Below are positions 54,290 to 64,000 of a DNA stretch of 64,000 nucleotides, piece by piece. The notes beneath the pieces are model-generated. The model saw nothing but the letters and a program-made list of their open reading frames with translations. It did no database searches and was not told where the DNA came from. Origin of the DNA: Adenanthera pavonina (Eukaryota; Streptophyta; Magnoliopsida; Fabales; Fabaceae). Position 1 is the first letter of the stretch. Every line of letters starts with the position of its first letter. The stretch lies in the NCBI GenBank assembly GCA_026686845.1, contig JAIVEN010000014.1, positions 28,542,001-28,606,000 of the forward strand. The letters are read 5' to 3'. Made by a program: the position numbers and the translations under genes.

Positions 54290-55453
54290 TCATAAAGATA
54301 GGCTAACACCGGATCCTCCTCTGGGCCTTCTTCTGGATCCTCTTCTATATCAGCATCTGGAATGTACCCTGAGCCCTCAACAGAAGCTTGTCCTTGTCCT
54401 TGCATTAGCCCCTAAATGTCATGTACAGAATATTCCTATATAGGTACTCCTATAGGGTCTATCTCTGTTCTTTCTGTGTTCGCCAACTCCAGTCTTAGTT
54501 GCTCATGAAGGATCAACTCCCTAACATAGGCATGTTGTTCCTCAGGGCAATACTGTCTAAGTTCTTCCTTTCGCACAACCAATAATCCTCATCCTTCGGT
54601 CATATAGTAAGTACTGCATCTATCCATGAGGCATCAAGAAACTGACGTCCTTATATCTCTATATGTTCATGTAAATCCCTTACTGAATCCAAGAAAGTTA
54701 GAATAGGGGAATCCTAGAAGACTTGGTGACTCTCCAAGTATAACTTAGTAACTATGTCAATCACCTCGAATAACTCACTACCTAAGTTGCTTGATATGTG
54801 GGAGAGGTCTGACATATCATGACATGCTAAGACTAGCCTTTTTCTTTCACTGTTATCTTTCTTATTCTTGCTTTCCTCTTTCTCTTTCTTCTTTAGATTG
54901 GCCTCAACATAATATATCCTGATACAATATGTCAAGCTCTCATACCCTCTACCTTCTAACTTGCCCTTAATCTCCTACCAAAACTTATCATCAGATATCT
55001 CCTTGAGCATAGTATCAATCCATAGTTGTTCAGGATACCTGTTCCCTAGTCTCTTTAAGTCATATTGGATTTGGGACAATCTATTCATAAATGATAGAAC
55101 CCCTATCAGGGCCTTCTGAGTAAACCACGTATCCTCTAGAACTTTCTTACTATCCTATTAACTATCATCTCTATGTCTGGTGGTCTATTATCTAGGGTAT
55201 TATTTGAGTCCTCTAGAAAAGCTAACTCCCAATCCACATCTTCTACCACCTCTACACTTAGCTCATTAGGAGGCTCATAATCATTCTCCCTTATCGGCTG
55301 TTGATGTAATGGCCCTACCTCAAATGGTATTCCTGCAATACTGCCTATAGATACTATGATCAAGCCATTACTTTCCTCACTAAGCAGTCCTTTTGGTGCA
55401 AGGTGAGGCTTTAACTGATAATCCAATACTAAGTTGCCTGCATATTCAGACAT
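54290..55453 (-). pseudogene. Extra ORF upstream of gag in G2 (unknown function, repeated module)
   Basis: Minus strand. The frame opens at 55453 with MSEYAGNLVLDYQLKPHLAP and is intact for 105 codons, then continues with frame changes and stops. I do not recognise a family. Two segments are alike: the first (IVNRIVRKF, GVLSFMNRL, WIDTMLKEISDDKFW) and the second (IDIVTKLYLES, ILTFLDSVRDL, WIDAVLTI, DEDYW). They are joined by YCIRIYYVEANLKKKEKEE. The second segment matches the G1 ORF at 3440-3901. Position (between primer site and gag) and presence in both elements suggest a real, once-coding gene. No membrane segment is apparent. The end near 54290 is approximate. Confidence 0.6.
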
Positions 55454-55573
55454 CTACCCAACCATAATAACAACTAGTTAAAAGACTAACTTAAAAGGAA
55501 ATAATAAATAAACATAACATTTATTTATTATAATTTCCTTTCCAACTATACCAATCTAGGGACAGAACCTTAT

Positions 55574-55585
55574 GCTCTAATACCA
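55574..55585 (-). promoter_or_regulatory. G2 primer-binding site
   Basis: On the minus strand TGGTATTAGAGC, one transition from TGGTATCAGAGC, 4 bp inside the 5' LTR boundary. It confirms minus orientation. Confidence 0.8.
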
Positions 55586-55589
55586 AAAA

Positions 55590-58114
55590 TAACATACCTT
55601 AAATTTAGACTCATTTTACATGTATTACACTCCATTTTAGTTCATTAATGTATGATTAGAGACTTAATTGCATAAAATAATTTAAACCAAATTTTTTCGG
55701 ATTATGGGTACTATTGTTTTGGTTAATCTCATTTTCCCCAACAAAATTTGAAAATTCATAACTAAATCAAGAAAAATCATATTAAGGTGATCCAAGTCTC
55801 CAAAAATAGCTTACAAGATTCTATATGTGCAAAAATATGCAATAAAGTGTCTACTTGGCCAATTCATACAGTTTAGTTTTCTAAAAATACTGTAACAGTG
55901 GTTAATTTCTAGAATCCCTGATTCTATCCATAAGTTTGGAAAATCACCATAATTCATACACAACTCCAATTTGGGTGATCTTAGTGTCTATGGAAACATA
56001 TTCATGTCTAGATTATATCCATATAAAGCATTTATGTATTATACATCAAAAGGTCTATACAGTACACATATTTTCCAATGGTGCTCAAAATGGCAACTTA
56101 CATCAATTAACATTACAAAATACACCTTAATATATACATACATGGCATTTCATGTCTCCACTTTGCACATTACATTATGTTAGATCTAGATAGACATAAT
56201 TAAATTAAAGTAGAGCAATAAAATCATGCACATCATTTTTGCAAGATACTCCAATCAAAACACCAAGGAAAGCAAATTCATTTTAATGACCAACCTCCTT
56301 CTCCTTTCCTTTTGCCTCTTGGGAAGCCTACCATAACTTGGATCTATAATGTTAGACATTTGGAAAGGGGTGAGATTCAAAGAATCTTAGTAGCAACCAC
56401 CATCATGCACACATATTATCATATCTATTGTAAGTATTCATCCAAAAACACATCAAGCATGCAATCAAATTATTTTGGCACAACTATTTTATAAAAATTT
56501 GGGCAGTACTTCCCCTTGTATTTGGACATATCTAGGGTCACATTACCCTTCAAACAATCCAACCAACAATACAAAATCATCACAAGATAACATTTTAAAT
56601 ATTAAACACATCATTTAAGCCAAGCAACATCATTGACAATACATATGAATACACAGGTAAGTTAACTACCTTTGGGCTTTCCAAGCTTTATACACTCTTG
56701 CATTGATCTCCTAACAATTCTTGGAATCCTATAACATCATAAAACAAGGTCATAATCCATTACTTACATAATCTCATTCTCAAAGTGTGCAATAAACCCT
56801 AAACTTTTCACTTTGATTTCCTTTGGATTTTTTTTGTACAACACACTTGTTTCTACCAATTTTGGACCTAGGTAATCCATTTTTGGGGTTAAAATCATAA
56901 AATTACCTTTCTAATTCAAACCCTAAAGTGGTAGAAAATTACCATAAATTGTAGAAAAATATTTATCCAAAAAACTTGAAATCTAATAGCATATTCTTAC
57001 ATCTTGAGACTTATACAACATTTTCCATTGATTGATTTCTTCATGGCACAACTTCCTCTCTCTACTCTCTCTCTCTCTTGGTTGAAAATTTCAGCATGAA
57101 AATAGAGGAAAAATAGCCACTAAAATATCTCAAAATTGCTAGAAAACACAAGGAAATAGTTGTAAGATAATACCTTGATGTTATGGGACAAAGCTTGTGA
57201 TTTTCTCTTCTTCCTTTGGCTTCCACTAAGTCATGACTTATTCCCTCTCTTTCCCATGGTTTGCAGCATGAAGGATGAAGAAAATGAAGGCCTAAGTGAC
57301 TTATAATATAATATAACTAAATAATTACTTTTACAAACATTATCTTTGACTTTTTGCCTTTCTTTTTGCAAAAGTTTTTGAGTTAATTCCTGTTATGTCC
57401 CAAGCAGCCTCCTCCATGCCACTTGTCATCAATTTTGGCCAAAAATTATTTCATAAACTTTAATAGACCCAAATATCCTTTACCAATTGAGTTTACCCGT
57501 ACTAATTGAGTACCTTTGCCAAAATAGTCATTAAATTGGTATAGGATTATCCAACAATTACTTTTGTTCCAAAATCATTATTTTGATCCAAAATAAATTT
57601 TAGCATGGCCCACTAATTTTTATTGAATTACTACTACATCTTCTTGCAATCCAAATTGACTTTTATCGGGTAAAATATTAATATTAAACTAATTATTCGA
57701 TAAATATTATTTTGATCTTAATAAATTTTGTACTATATTTCATTGGGCTTAACTAATTGGGAACTTCATTTTGACTATAATTTTTCATATTTATAAAAAT
57801 GCCCTTAATTTTGGATAAATTTATAATTTTTAGAACTTTTAGGTCATTAGGTGTACTTTTTGCCAAAATTCATTAATTCTTCTTCACGTGTCAGCATGTC
57901 CACCGCCTTTGTTTCTTTTTTTTGTCATTCCTTTCTTCTTTTTTTCTTTTTTTTCATAGGTAAAATCATCTTTTTATCCATTTTCCTTCCAATCGAGATA
58001 GTTATCCTCTTTACCCTATTTCATACAAAACAATGTATACCCATTTTTGCAAATTCCTTATAGATTTTAAAATATTGAGTTTTGAATATCCAATAAAAAT
58101 TCCATCATATTATT
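55590..58114 (-). repeat. G2 5' LTR (family B)
   Basis: 2525 bp, aligning over its whole length with 44313-46836. The termini are mutated (TAACATACC in place of TGTCACACC; ATATTATT at the far side). The end is fixed by the GTAAC duplication. No coding content. Confidence 0.88.
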
Positions 58115-58145
58115 GTAACTCTTTAAAGTTTATATTTTGATGATT

Positions 58146-58975
58146 ATCTTAAATATATTCAGTCTGTAGTGGATGATGATGAATAAGGAGTTTGTGAGCA
58201 GCTACCACTAGATGAAGGTGACTTTGAACTTGCTAGTTCTGGTTCAGAGTTTCCTACTTCAAAACTTATTAGAAAAGAGACAAATTTCCTATTTACTTCG
58301 CTACTTTAATTCCAACCATCTTGTTCATTAAATGTAATGTCCTTACTAATAATTATCTTGCCACTAATTGGACTATACAGCCTATAAGCTTTGGATTGTA
58401 CACTATAACTAGTCAAAATATATTTTTCATATTTTTCATCAAGTTTTTTATGAGATGCTCTTACCAAAGCATAGGCTATACAACAAAAAACTTTTAAGTG
58501 GCTTACTCTGGGCTTTACGCCACTCCATGCTTCTTAAGTTGTCCTGTTATAAACTACTTTTGTGGGAGAAAGATTAAGTAGATGCATTGCTGTAGCTATT
58601 GCTTCTACCCAAATTTGATTTATAAGCTTTTTTGCTTTCATCATGCTTCTAGCCATTTCTACTATAGTTCAATTCTTCTATTTAGTAATGCCATTTTGCT
58701 CTAGCATATGTGGTGAAGTGAGCTCCCTGTGAATACCTTTTCCTTCAACTTGGACTTGCTTGTTATCTCTAAGTCTAACATTGGATTTCTGTGATTCATC
58801 CAATTCCTTTAACATTGAATGTGAGCTGGTCATATGATTGGAACACCCACTATCAACAAACCAAACATCATTGGAAATGTCATTGTGAGGAAAATGTACT
58901 ATGAACAATGTTTCTACCTTATCTTCTGCCATGAAAAATGTTTCTACTTCATCTTCCTCTAGAAAAGCCATAAAC
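58146..58975 (-). pseudogene. C3 protease fused by deletion to integrase C-terminus
   Basis: Minus strand. Protease: DVWFVDSGCSNHMTSSHSML (near 58880-58820), then NVRLRDNKQVQVEGKGIH. The text then passes straight to RELTSPHMLEQNGITK and TIVEMARSMMKAKKL, which belong past the second catalytic Asp of integrase. The protease end, zinc finger and most of the integrase core are therefore deleted. The integrase tail (WVEAIATAMHLLNLSP, SHLKVFCCIAYALV, YRLYSPISGKIIISKDITF) runs to about 58290, followed by a Ser-rich linker to 58150. Stops are frequent. Confidence 0.78.
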
Positions 58976-59895
58976 AACGTCTCTGCCTCCTCTGTTTCTG
59001 TAAAGCCAGCTTGCTTTTGCTCTTCTCTTGGCTGTAACCAGCAATCTGCTTTTTTATGGCCAAATTTTTTTCAATGATGGCACTAAACTGAACTTCATTG
59101 GAAATGTGATTGCTTCTACTCAGTAGATTGATTGCGGCCTCTACCATCACCACGACCTCTGCCTTTACCTCTTCCATGAAATCCACCTTTGCCATTTCCT
59201 CTACCCATGAAATTTGTCATTTTGAAAGATTCCCCCTTCACCTAAAATGCCTGCTCTTCATGTTTTTCTTGTAACTGATTCATCATATCCTCATGTGCTT
59301 GTAGGGAACTTATTAGTTCATCAAAAGAATATTTAGACATATCATGAGCTTCCTTAATTATAGTAACGACAAAATTAAATCGAGTAGTAAGAGTTCTCAA
59401 AATTTTTGCAACAATTCTTTCTTCAATAATTTTTTCCCCATAAGACCTCATTTTATTAACCATAAAACTAGCTCGAGACAAGTAATCATGTATAGACTCA
59501 CTATTTTGCATAAGGAGATTCTCAAATTCACGATGAAGTAATTGGAGTTTTACATATATTACCTTGTTAGAGACCTAAAACTTGGTCTTCAGTATCTTCC
59601 ATGCGTCTTTAGAAGTCACTGTAAAAGCGATTCTAGAGAAGAAGTTTTCATGCACTACTTGCTGAAGGAAAAATAGAGCCTTTGCATCTTGCTTCTTATT
59701 TTCCTTTAGTTGTTGCTAGTTCATATCTGGGTCTGCAAAACCATGCTTAAGAAAATCCCACAAATCCTAAGATCGAAAGAGGGTATTCATCTTGATAATC
59801 TAGAACCCATATTTATCCCCATTGAAAATGGGAATCAAGAGCTGAGATGTCATTGAGACGCTGGTGGTTGTTGATGAAAGTTCTTTAGCTGCCAT
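58976..59895 (-). pseudogene. C3 gag
   Basis: Minus strand. ATG at 59895 gives MAAKELSSTTTSVSMTSQLL, only 23 bp from the LTR. Copia gag (UBN2) motifs follow: IPIFNGDKYGF, DAKALFFLQQVVHENFFSRI, DAWKILKTKF, VKLQLLHREFENLLM, YLSRASFMVNKMRSYGEKI and YSFDELISSLQAHEDMMNQL. A Gly/Arg-rich stretch (GRGNGKGGFHGRGKGRGRG) precedes the damaged zinc-knuckle region. At least seven stops or frame changes. Confidence 0.82.
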
Positions 59896-59918
59896 ATAGC
59901 GCCATCATTATGAGCTAA

Positions 59919-60304
59919 TGTTGCACAAGCGAAAGTCTCCTCTATTCAAAATTGAATCAAAAAAGGGAAGAAAGAAGTGAGTAAACTGCTACAACCAGAC
60001 CAGAAAAACTTTTACATTATGTTGTTAAAGAAGATACTACGGTGCAATAGTTTAGTAAGTGGCTGTGATGCTGAACACTCACTCTCTCGTTCTCTCTCTC
60101 TCGGGTTAAGTTCTAGTACAAAATTTACTGGAGAAGGGAATATGATATGGAAGAGAATGAGGCTGATGAATACATGAATTCATTAAACAATGTCAAAGCC
60201 TATTATATAGGTGTACACCAAGTGAAAATACTAAAATATATCAACAGAATTTAATAATGGGATAAGATAGTGGGAACATGGCCCACATTCTAATTTATAC
60301 AACA
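59919..60304 (-). repeat. Probable C3 5' LTR
   Basis: Bounded by TGTTGCACAAG on the left and TATACAACA on the right, about 386 bp. It contains a minus-strand TATA-like CCTATATAATAGG near 60206 and a CT-rich downstream stretch near 60080. No partner LTR is in the window and the expected primer site (TGGTATCA) is not clear, so the call is tentative. Confidence 0.42.
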
Positions 60305-62481
60305 AAGCAACAAAATTTATATTAAAAAAAAATAAATAACTAATCCTAAATTGAAGGAAATGGAGAGGATGTGGTTTGAAGTATCACTCAACAGTTGATA
60401 CTGTGTATATTGAAATTGGTGGTTTAAAAATATACCTTTAGTTTGATTTCCACATGTTGGGTGAATTAATAGTGTTTATTTTGATTTCCACATGTTGGGT
60501 TAATTAATAGTGTCCCTTGTTATAGGTTACTATAGGCATTAAAGGTGTAGGTTGTCTAACCATTCTAGGAAGACAAAAATATTTGTTAATCCTGATGAGC
60601 TTGAGGTGATTCGAATGTTCAAGCCTTGATTGTGATGTGAGATTGTGGAGGAGAATTTTTTTTTTGGAGGGAGAACTCTAATGTTGTTGATTGCAAGTGA
60701 TAAATGATCAAATCTATTTCTTTTCTTATTAGCTTTATGATACTTGTTTTGGTATATATAAAGTATATTAGGTAGTTTAATGGCTAATGTTTACTAGACT
60801 GAACCAATTTATGATGGGACTATGTAATTATCTGTGGGCAACTGCAAGGCTTTTGTAACTTTTCCTTTTTGGTATTATATGTTATAGCATGCAAAAGTTT
60901 ATATGTGTGGAATGAATTTGCCTTATTTTTAACGTGTAGAATAGTGGAATGACTATGCCTTTTTTGGATTGTGACTTTTGTTCTTTGTTTGATAGTTTTA
61001 TTAGAATTTCCGGTAGTGGGACTGATGAATTGAAAAAAGGATTAGTTTTTCCCTTTGTAATTCATTTATGTGCAATTTTCCCCAATGTATAGCATTGAGA
61101 AGTTGGAAAATAGTTCTGATGGATCATTTAGTAAAATAAAAGTATATTGGGCTATGCTAGAAGGACATAATGTATGTAAGTAACGAGTATATATCTAATG
61201 GTCCAATTTATTTCTTGCAGTAAAAGTATTAGTGTTTGTGTATTTTGGATAATAGATTACGAAGTTAAAGTGAATTAAGTATATAATTCATTAATATATG
61301 TTTGGGTGTGGGGTATCAAAAATTAAGTGATTTGAAATAAGTTTGTAATTATGATTCTTTAGTAATTAGTGTGATATTACAAGAGCATTGTTATTTGATT
61401 GGGGAATTTTAGAGCAATAATTTTTTAAATAAGCTTGTATTTATGGTTCCTTAGTTTAGCTTTGCAAATGGTATTTGGGAAAATTAGTCTTGTAGGTATA
61501 CTTCTACCTCAATTTGTTGCATGTGGAGACTTTGTTCAGTTATTTCCAAATGCATATTGTGCATCTCGTGCATCAAATTGTTGAAGCATATTTTTTTGTA
61601 TATATTTCATTTTCTTGAAAGTCATCAAAACATGACGTACAAATCAGTGGTCAAACCTATATAGCATGGAATATCATCTAGACAATAAAGGAAAATAATG
61701 AGAATGAAAATAGGCTATTAGAAGGGTTGCTATTAAAAAGACATTAGGTACTCAATTGATATCAAATGATATAATATTAATTAAAATTTGCTTATTTTGA
61801 AAGCAAAACCTAAGGTAATTAATAAGTGAGAAATAAGGAGAAAAAAGTTTAGAATTAAAAAAAAAGATTTAAAATTGACAAGAAATAAATGGTATCAAAT
61901 AAGATTTATTAAAATCAATATATTTGGAAAACAAATCCTACGCTCATTATTACTAAGTAAAAAATTATGGAGAACTCATTATATGTGATACAGAATTTAT
62001 CTTACCATTGTTCAATTTGTTTGGTTGTTGAAAAGTCAAAGTGTAAGAAGCATTCAATTTGTTTGGGTACTGTTTAAAACCTTAATGTAGAAAGCTAAGT
62101 TTCTGTCCTACGTAGTCCAAAAATACATCAGCTTCACAAAAGGACAAACAACCAGACCTAGGGTTGGGACTTAAAAGCTCCCCACTACCCAAGTTTTTTT
62201 TTCTGCTATGTTCTACAGGTTCTTTAATTGAGTGTAGGTCGTGTCAAATCATTTTTCTCCCTAAGAAGTAATGAATTTTTATAAAAGAATAGCTTCTCAT
62301 TTAGTTTTATTTTCTCTATCCTAATCTACTTTCCTCTTTGGTTTGTTTAATCTGGTCGTCCTCTCTCAAGCCATGAGCCCATAACACACTATAGTGGAGA
62401 ATAGAGTAATGGGAAAATTTTGTAGAAAGGAAAGCTTCATATATTTATGGCTATTGAGAAGCCTTATCTCATCATGACTAT
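60305..62481. other. Non-coding AT-rich DNA, no feature recognised
   Basis: About 2.2 kb without a credible ORF, RNA gene or transposon motif. It is the best candidate for non-transposon intergenic DNA in the window, or for a very old repeat. The only local structure is a short tandem repeat at 60443-60518. Confidence 0.6.
60443..60512. repeat. 38-bp tandem duplication
   Basis: A 32-bp block beginning TTGATTTCCACATGTTGGGT occurs at 60443-60474 and 60481-60512 with one mismatch (G/T), period 38 bp. It contains CACATGTTGGG. Confidence 0.85.
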
Positions 62482-62760
62482 CACTACCCCAAAATCAGCT
62501 TATATTGGCACCAAATAGTTGGCATTTGTTTTTAAAATGCCAATAAAAAGTCGAATGTGGGAGATTTATTGGCATTTATTTAAAAAAAGGCCAACTAAAG
62601 GTATAGGTAAAAATTGGTGTTTATATATTAAATGCCAATAAAAAAAATAAAAGTTGGCATTTGTGGAGACAAACACCAAAAAAGATATGGGTAAAAGTTT
62701 TGCATTTAATCTCCATAAACGCCAACAAAAAGATAAACATTTTGTTTTTATTTTTTTTCT
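62482..62760 (+). mobile_element. CACTA-type transposon end (fragment)
   Basis: Begins CACTACCCCAAAATCAGC, typical of plant CACTA (En/Spm) termini. Subterminal repeats on both strands follow: TTGGCATTT at about 62521, 62570 and 62652, and AATGCCAATAAAA or ACGCCAACAAAA at about 62537, 62631 and 62717. No matching TAGTG end or transposase is seen before the Sirevirus LTR at 62988, so only one end is present. The interval 62761-62987 has nothing else recognisable. Confidence 0.5.
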
Positions 62761-62987
62761 ATTATTTTTCCATATAACGCTCGCGTGTCTCTTCTCCTCT
62801 TCCATTTCTTCTCATAGATTCACATAATCGTTTAATGTCCTTTATCAACCTCCATCTTCCTCCTTCAGCCTTTATCTCCTCCATCAACCTCCATTGTCAT
62901 GGGTTCCATCTTTTTTAGAGAAGGAATTAGAAGATTTACAAACCTTAGGTTGTGATCCCTCTAGATCTATAATTGATGGGACACTTA

Positions 62988-64000
62988 TGTTAGTTAGGCT
63001 GACTTCCCAAGAGGGGGTGAATTGGGAAGATTAAAAATTTTCTGCACAAAGTAAAACAGGTGAAGAAAGCAAGGTATAATGAAAGCAACGTAAAAGCATA
63101 GCAAACTGAAAAGGTAACGATAGGGAGAAGAACACTCAGAAATTTATCCTGGTTTGGTCTATTCACTTGACCTATGTCCAGTCCCCAAGACACCTCTTGA
63201 GAATTTTCACGATACTGCAAGAATTCAACGGGCTTCTTGCAAATGCCACAGTACACAGCTTGTGCTCTATTTTCTAGAGCTTTCTCAATCTCTCTAAGCA
63301 CTTCCACAATGTGCTTCCCAATCCCCTTGTGATATCCCCTCACAAGTAAATCTATCTTCCAGATGAAGATTAGATTGTTTACAAAGATATAACTCTCTTG
63401 AATAGAGTAAATATGAAGTTTAAAGTACAGATATTGAAGTTGAGAGGGTCAAAGATTTTTGAGAAGAAGATTTGGCAGAGTTTCAGTATATACAAGTTTG
63501 ATTCGTTACCCACAACTTCAAATGATGTTATATTTATAGATTTAGGTCTCATATGTCCATTAGAGACAAAATCTATCCATTGGAGAAGTTATCCAACGGT
63601 TACTCTGAAAAACTATCCGTTAACCAACCTCATTTAATGCTTCTGACATACTAAAATTCGAATTTCGGTTGGTCAACAGACAAATTTTGAAGGAACCGAA
63701 GGTTAAAGCTTCCAACGTAGAAACACTGAAGTTCGTCTGTTCATGAAGTGAAATTTGAATTTTGAAAATTAGAAAATGTTTCCATGTTGTGACATATGAA
63801 TTTTCAAGAAGAAAGTTTTTTGTTAAGTGTGAACAGTGTTTTCAATTTTCTACAGTGCCCTCGAAATTCAAATTTTGGAGTCCCAAAATTCGTCTGTTCT
63901 CAGCAGGCTCAGAAAGCACAGTAGTTCACTTTCTTTGAAATTCGAATTTTGAAAGAGTGAAGTTCGTCTGTCAGATAGTCCTCTCTTCAGACTTACTTCA
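62988..64000 (-). repeat. Sirevirus LTR, truncated by window edge (S7)
   Basis: Starts TGTTAGTTAGGCTGACTTCC, with the U5 block near 63145-63200 and the minus-strand TATA-like CTATAAATA near 63535. CCATT/AACGG/CCGTT sites follow at about 63575-63622, then the ATTCGAAT and CAGACGAA array. It is closely related to S1 and S2. Whether it is solo or part of a full element cannot be seen. Confidence 0.9.

Larger units (their letters stand above)
44313..58114 (-). mobile_element. Complete Tekay/Del-like chromovirus G2, TSD GTAAC
   Basis: A 13.8-kb gypsy element on the minus strand with LTRs at 44313-46836 and 55590-58114, flanked by GTAAC at 44308-44312 and 58115-58119. Order in its own sense: 5' LTR, primer site, extra ORF, gag, protease (interrupted by solo LTR S6), RT, RNase H, integrase, chromodomain, polypurine tract, 3' LTR. 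In the stretches compared by eye the LTRs differ by about 10-15%, so it is far older than S1. All frames carry stops. Confidence 0.92.
58146..60304 (-). mobile_element. Decayed copia element C3, 5' half
   Basis: Minus strand: probable 5' LTR, gag, protease, then directly the integrase end. No reverse transcriptase remains; the element stops near 58146, close to the G2/C2 boundary. Motifs (VWFVDSGCSNHMTS, TIVEMARSMMKAKKL) are Tork-like rather than Sirevirus. The stretch 58120-58145 is unassigned. Confidence 0.78.

Noticed and set aside
62566..62805. Minus-strand ORF in the CACTA end as a gene
   Set aside because: It is made of the subterminal TTGGCATTT repeats and low-complexity T-rich DNA.

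Overview
The window is plant nuclear DNA, almost certainly from a dicot with a repeat-rich genome. It is AT-rich and I find no host protein-coding gene, no rRNA or tRNA gene and no CRISPR array. Essentially all coding potential belongs to LTR retrotransposons of two lineages. One is Ty1/copia Sirevirus (SIRE/Maximus-like): long LTRs, gag with two zinc knuckles, an extra ORF after pol. The other is Ty3/gypsy chromovirus of the Tekay/Del type: 2.5-3 kb LTRs and a chromodomain at the C-terminus of integrase. I cannot name the species. The setting looks like pericentromeric or intergenic heterochromatin.

Layout. (1) 1-18192: a Tekay-like element on + (G1), with leader, upstream ORF, gag, protease, RT, RNase H, integrase, chromodomain and 3' LTR. 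It sits in a Sirevirus LTR (17089-18192) and is cut by four insertions: a Sirevirus LTR at its 5' end (1-333), a solo Tekay LTR (443-3385), a non-autonomous gag-bearing LTR element on - (N1, 6809-12098, itself holding a solo Sirevirus LTR at 10377-12041), and another solo Sirevirus LTR (12244-13779). The last two lie between the catalytic residues of integrase. (2) About 18193-44312: an old Sirevirus-like copia element (C2). Its 5' LTR is exploded over 23 kb by a solo Sirevirus LTR (18694-20334), a solo Tekay LTR of family B (20400-37599) and a solo Tekay LTR of family A (38032-41105). The family B LTR is split by a family A LTR (22487-37147), which is split by a complete, young Sirevirus (S1, 23983-36101). 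(3) 44313-58114: a complete Tekay-like element on - (G2), inserted just after the C2 RNase H and carrying a diverged solo Sirevirus LTR (50023-52642). (4) About 58146-60304: a decayed copia element on - (C3). (5) 60305-62987: non-coding DNA with one CACTA-like terminus. (6) 62988-end: the start of another Sirevirus LTR on -.

Most insertions are bounded by 5-bp target-site duplications that I could read directly (ACTAT, GTTGG, ATTCA, TTGTG, AAAAC, ATAAA, TTTAA, ATTCC, CAATT, GTAAC). This gives a firm relative chronology, with S1 at the fourth level of nesting.

The most interesting points are: an extra ORF upstream of gag shared by both Tekay-like elements, apparently built from a duplicated module; a U3-like array inside S1 directly upstream of its envelope-like ORF; a conserved cluster of AACGG (MSA/MYB-like) sites just upstream of the Sirevirus LTR TATA box; subfamily-specific palindrome arrays in the LTRs; and a non-autonomous gag-type element with a long intact second ORF. 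No element looks fully coding-competent. S1 is closest, with nonsense codons in gag, RNase H and the envelope-like ORF.
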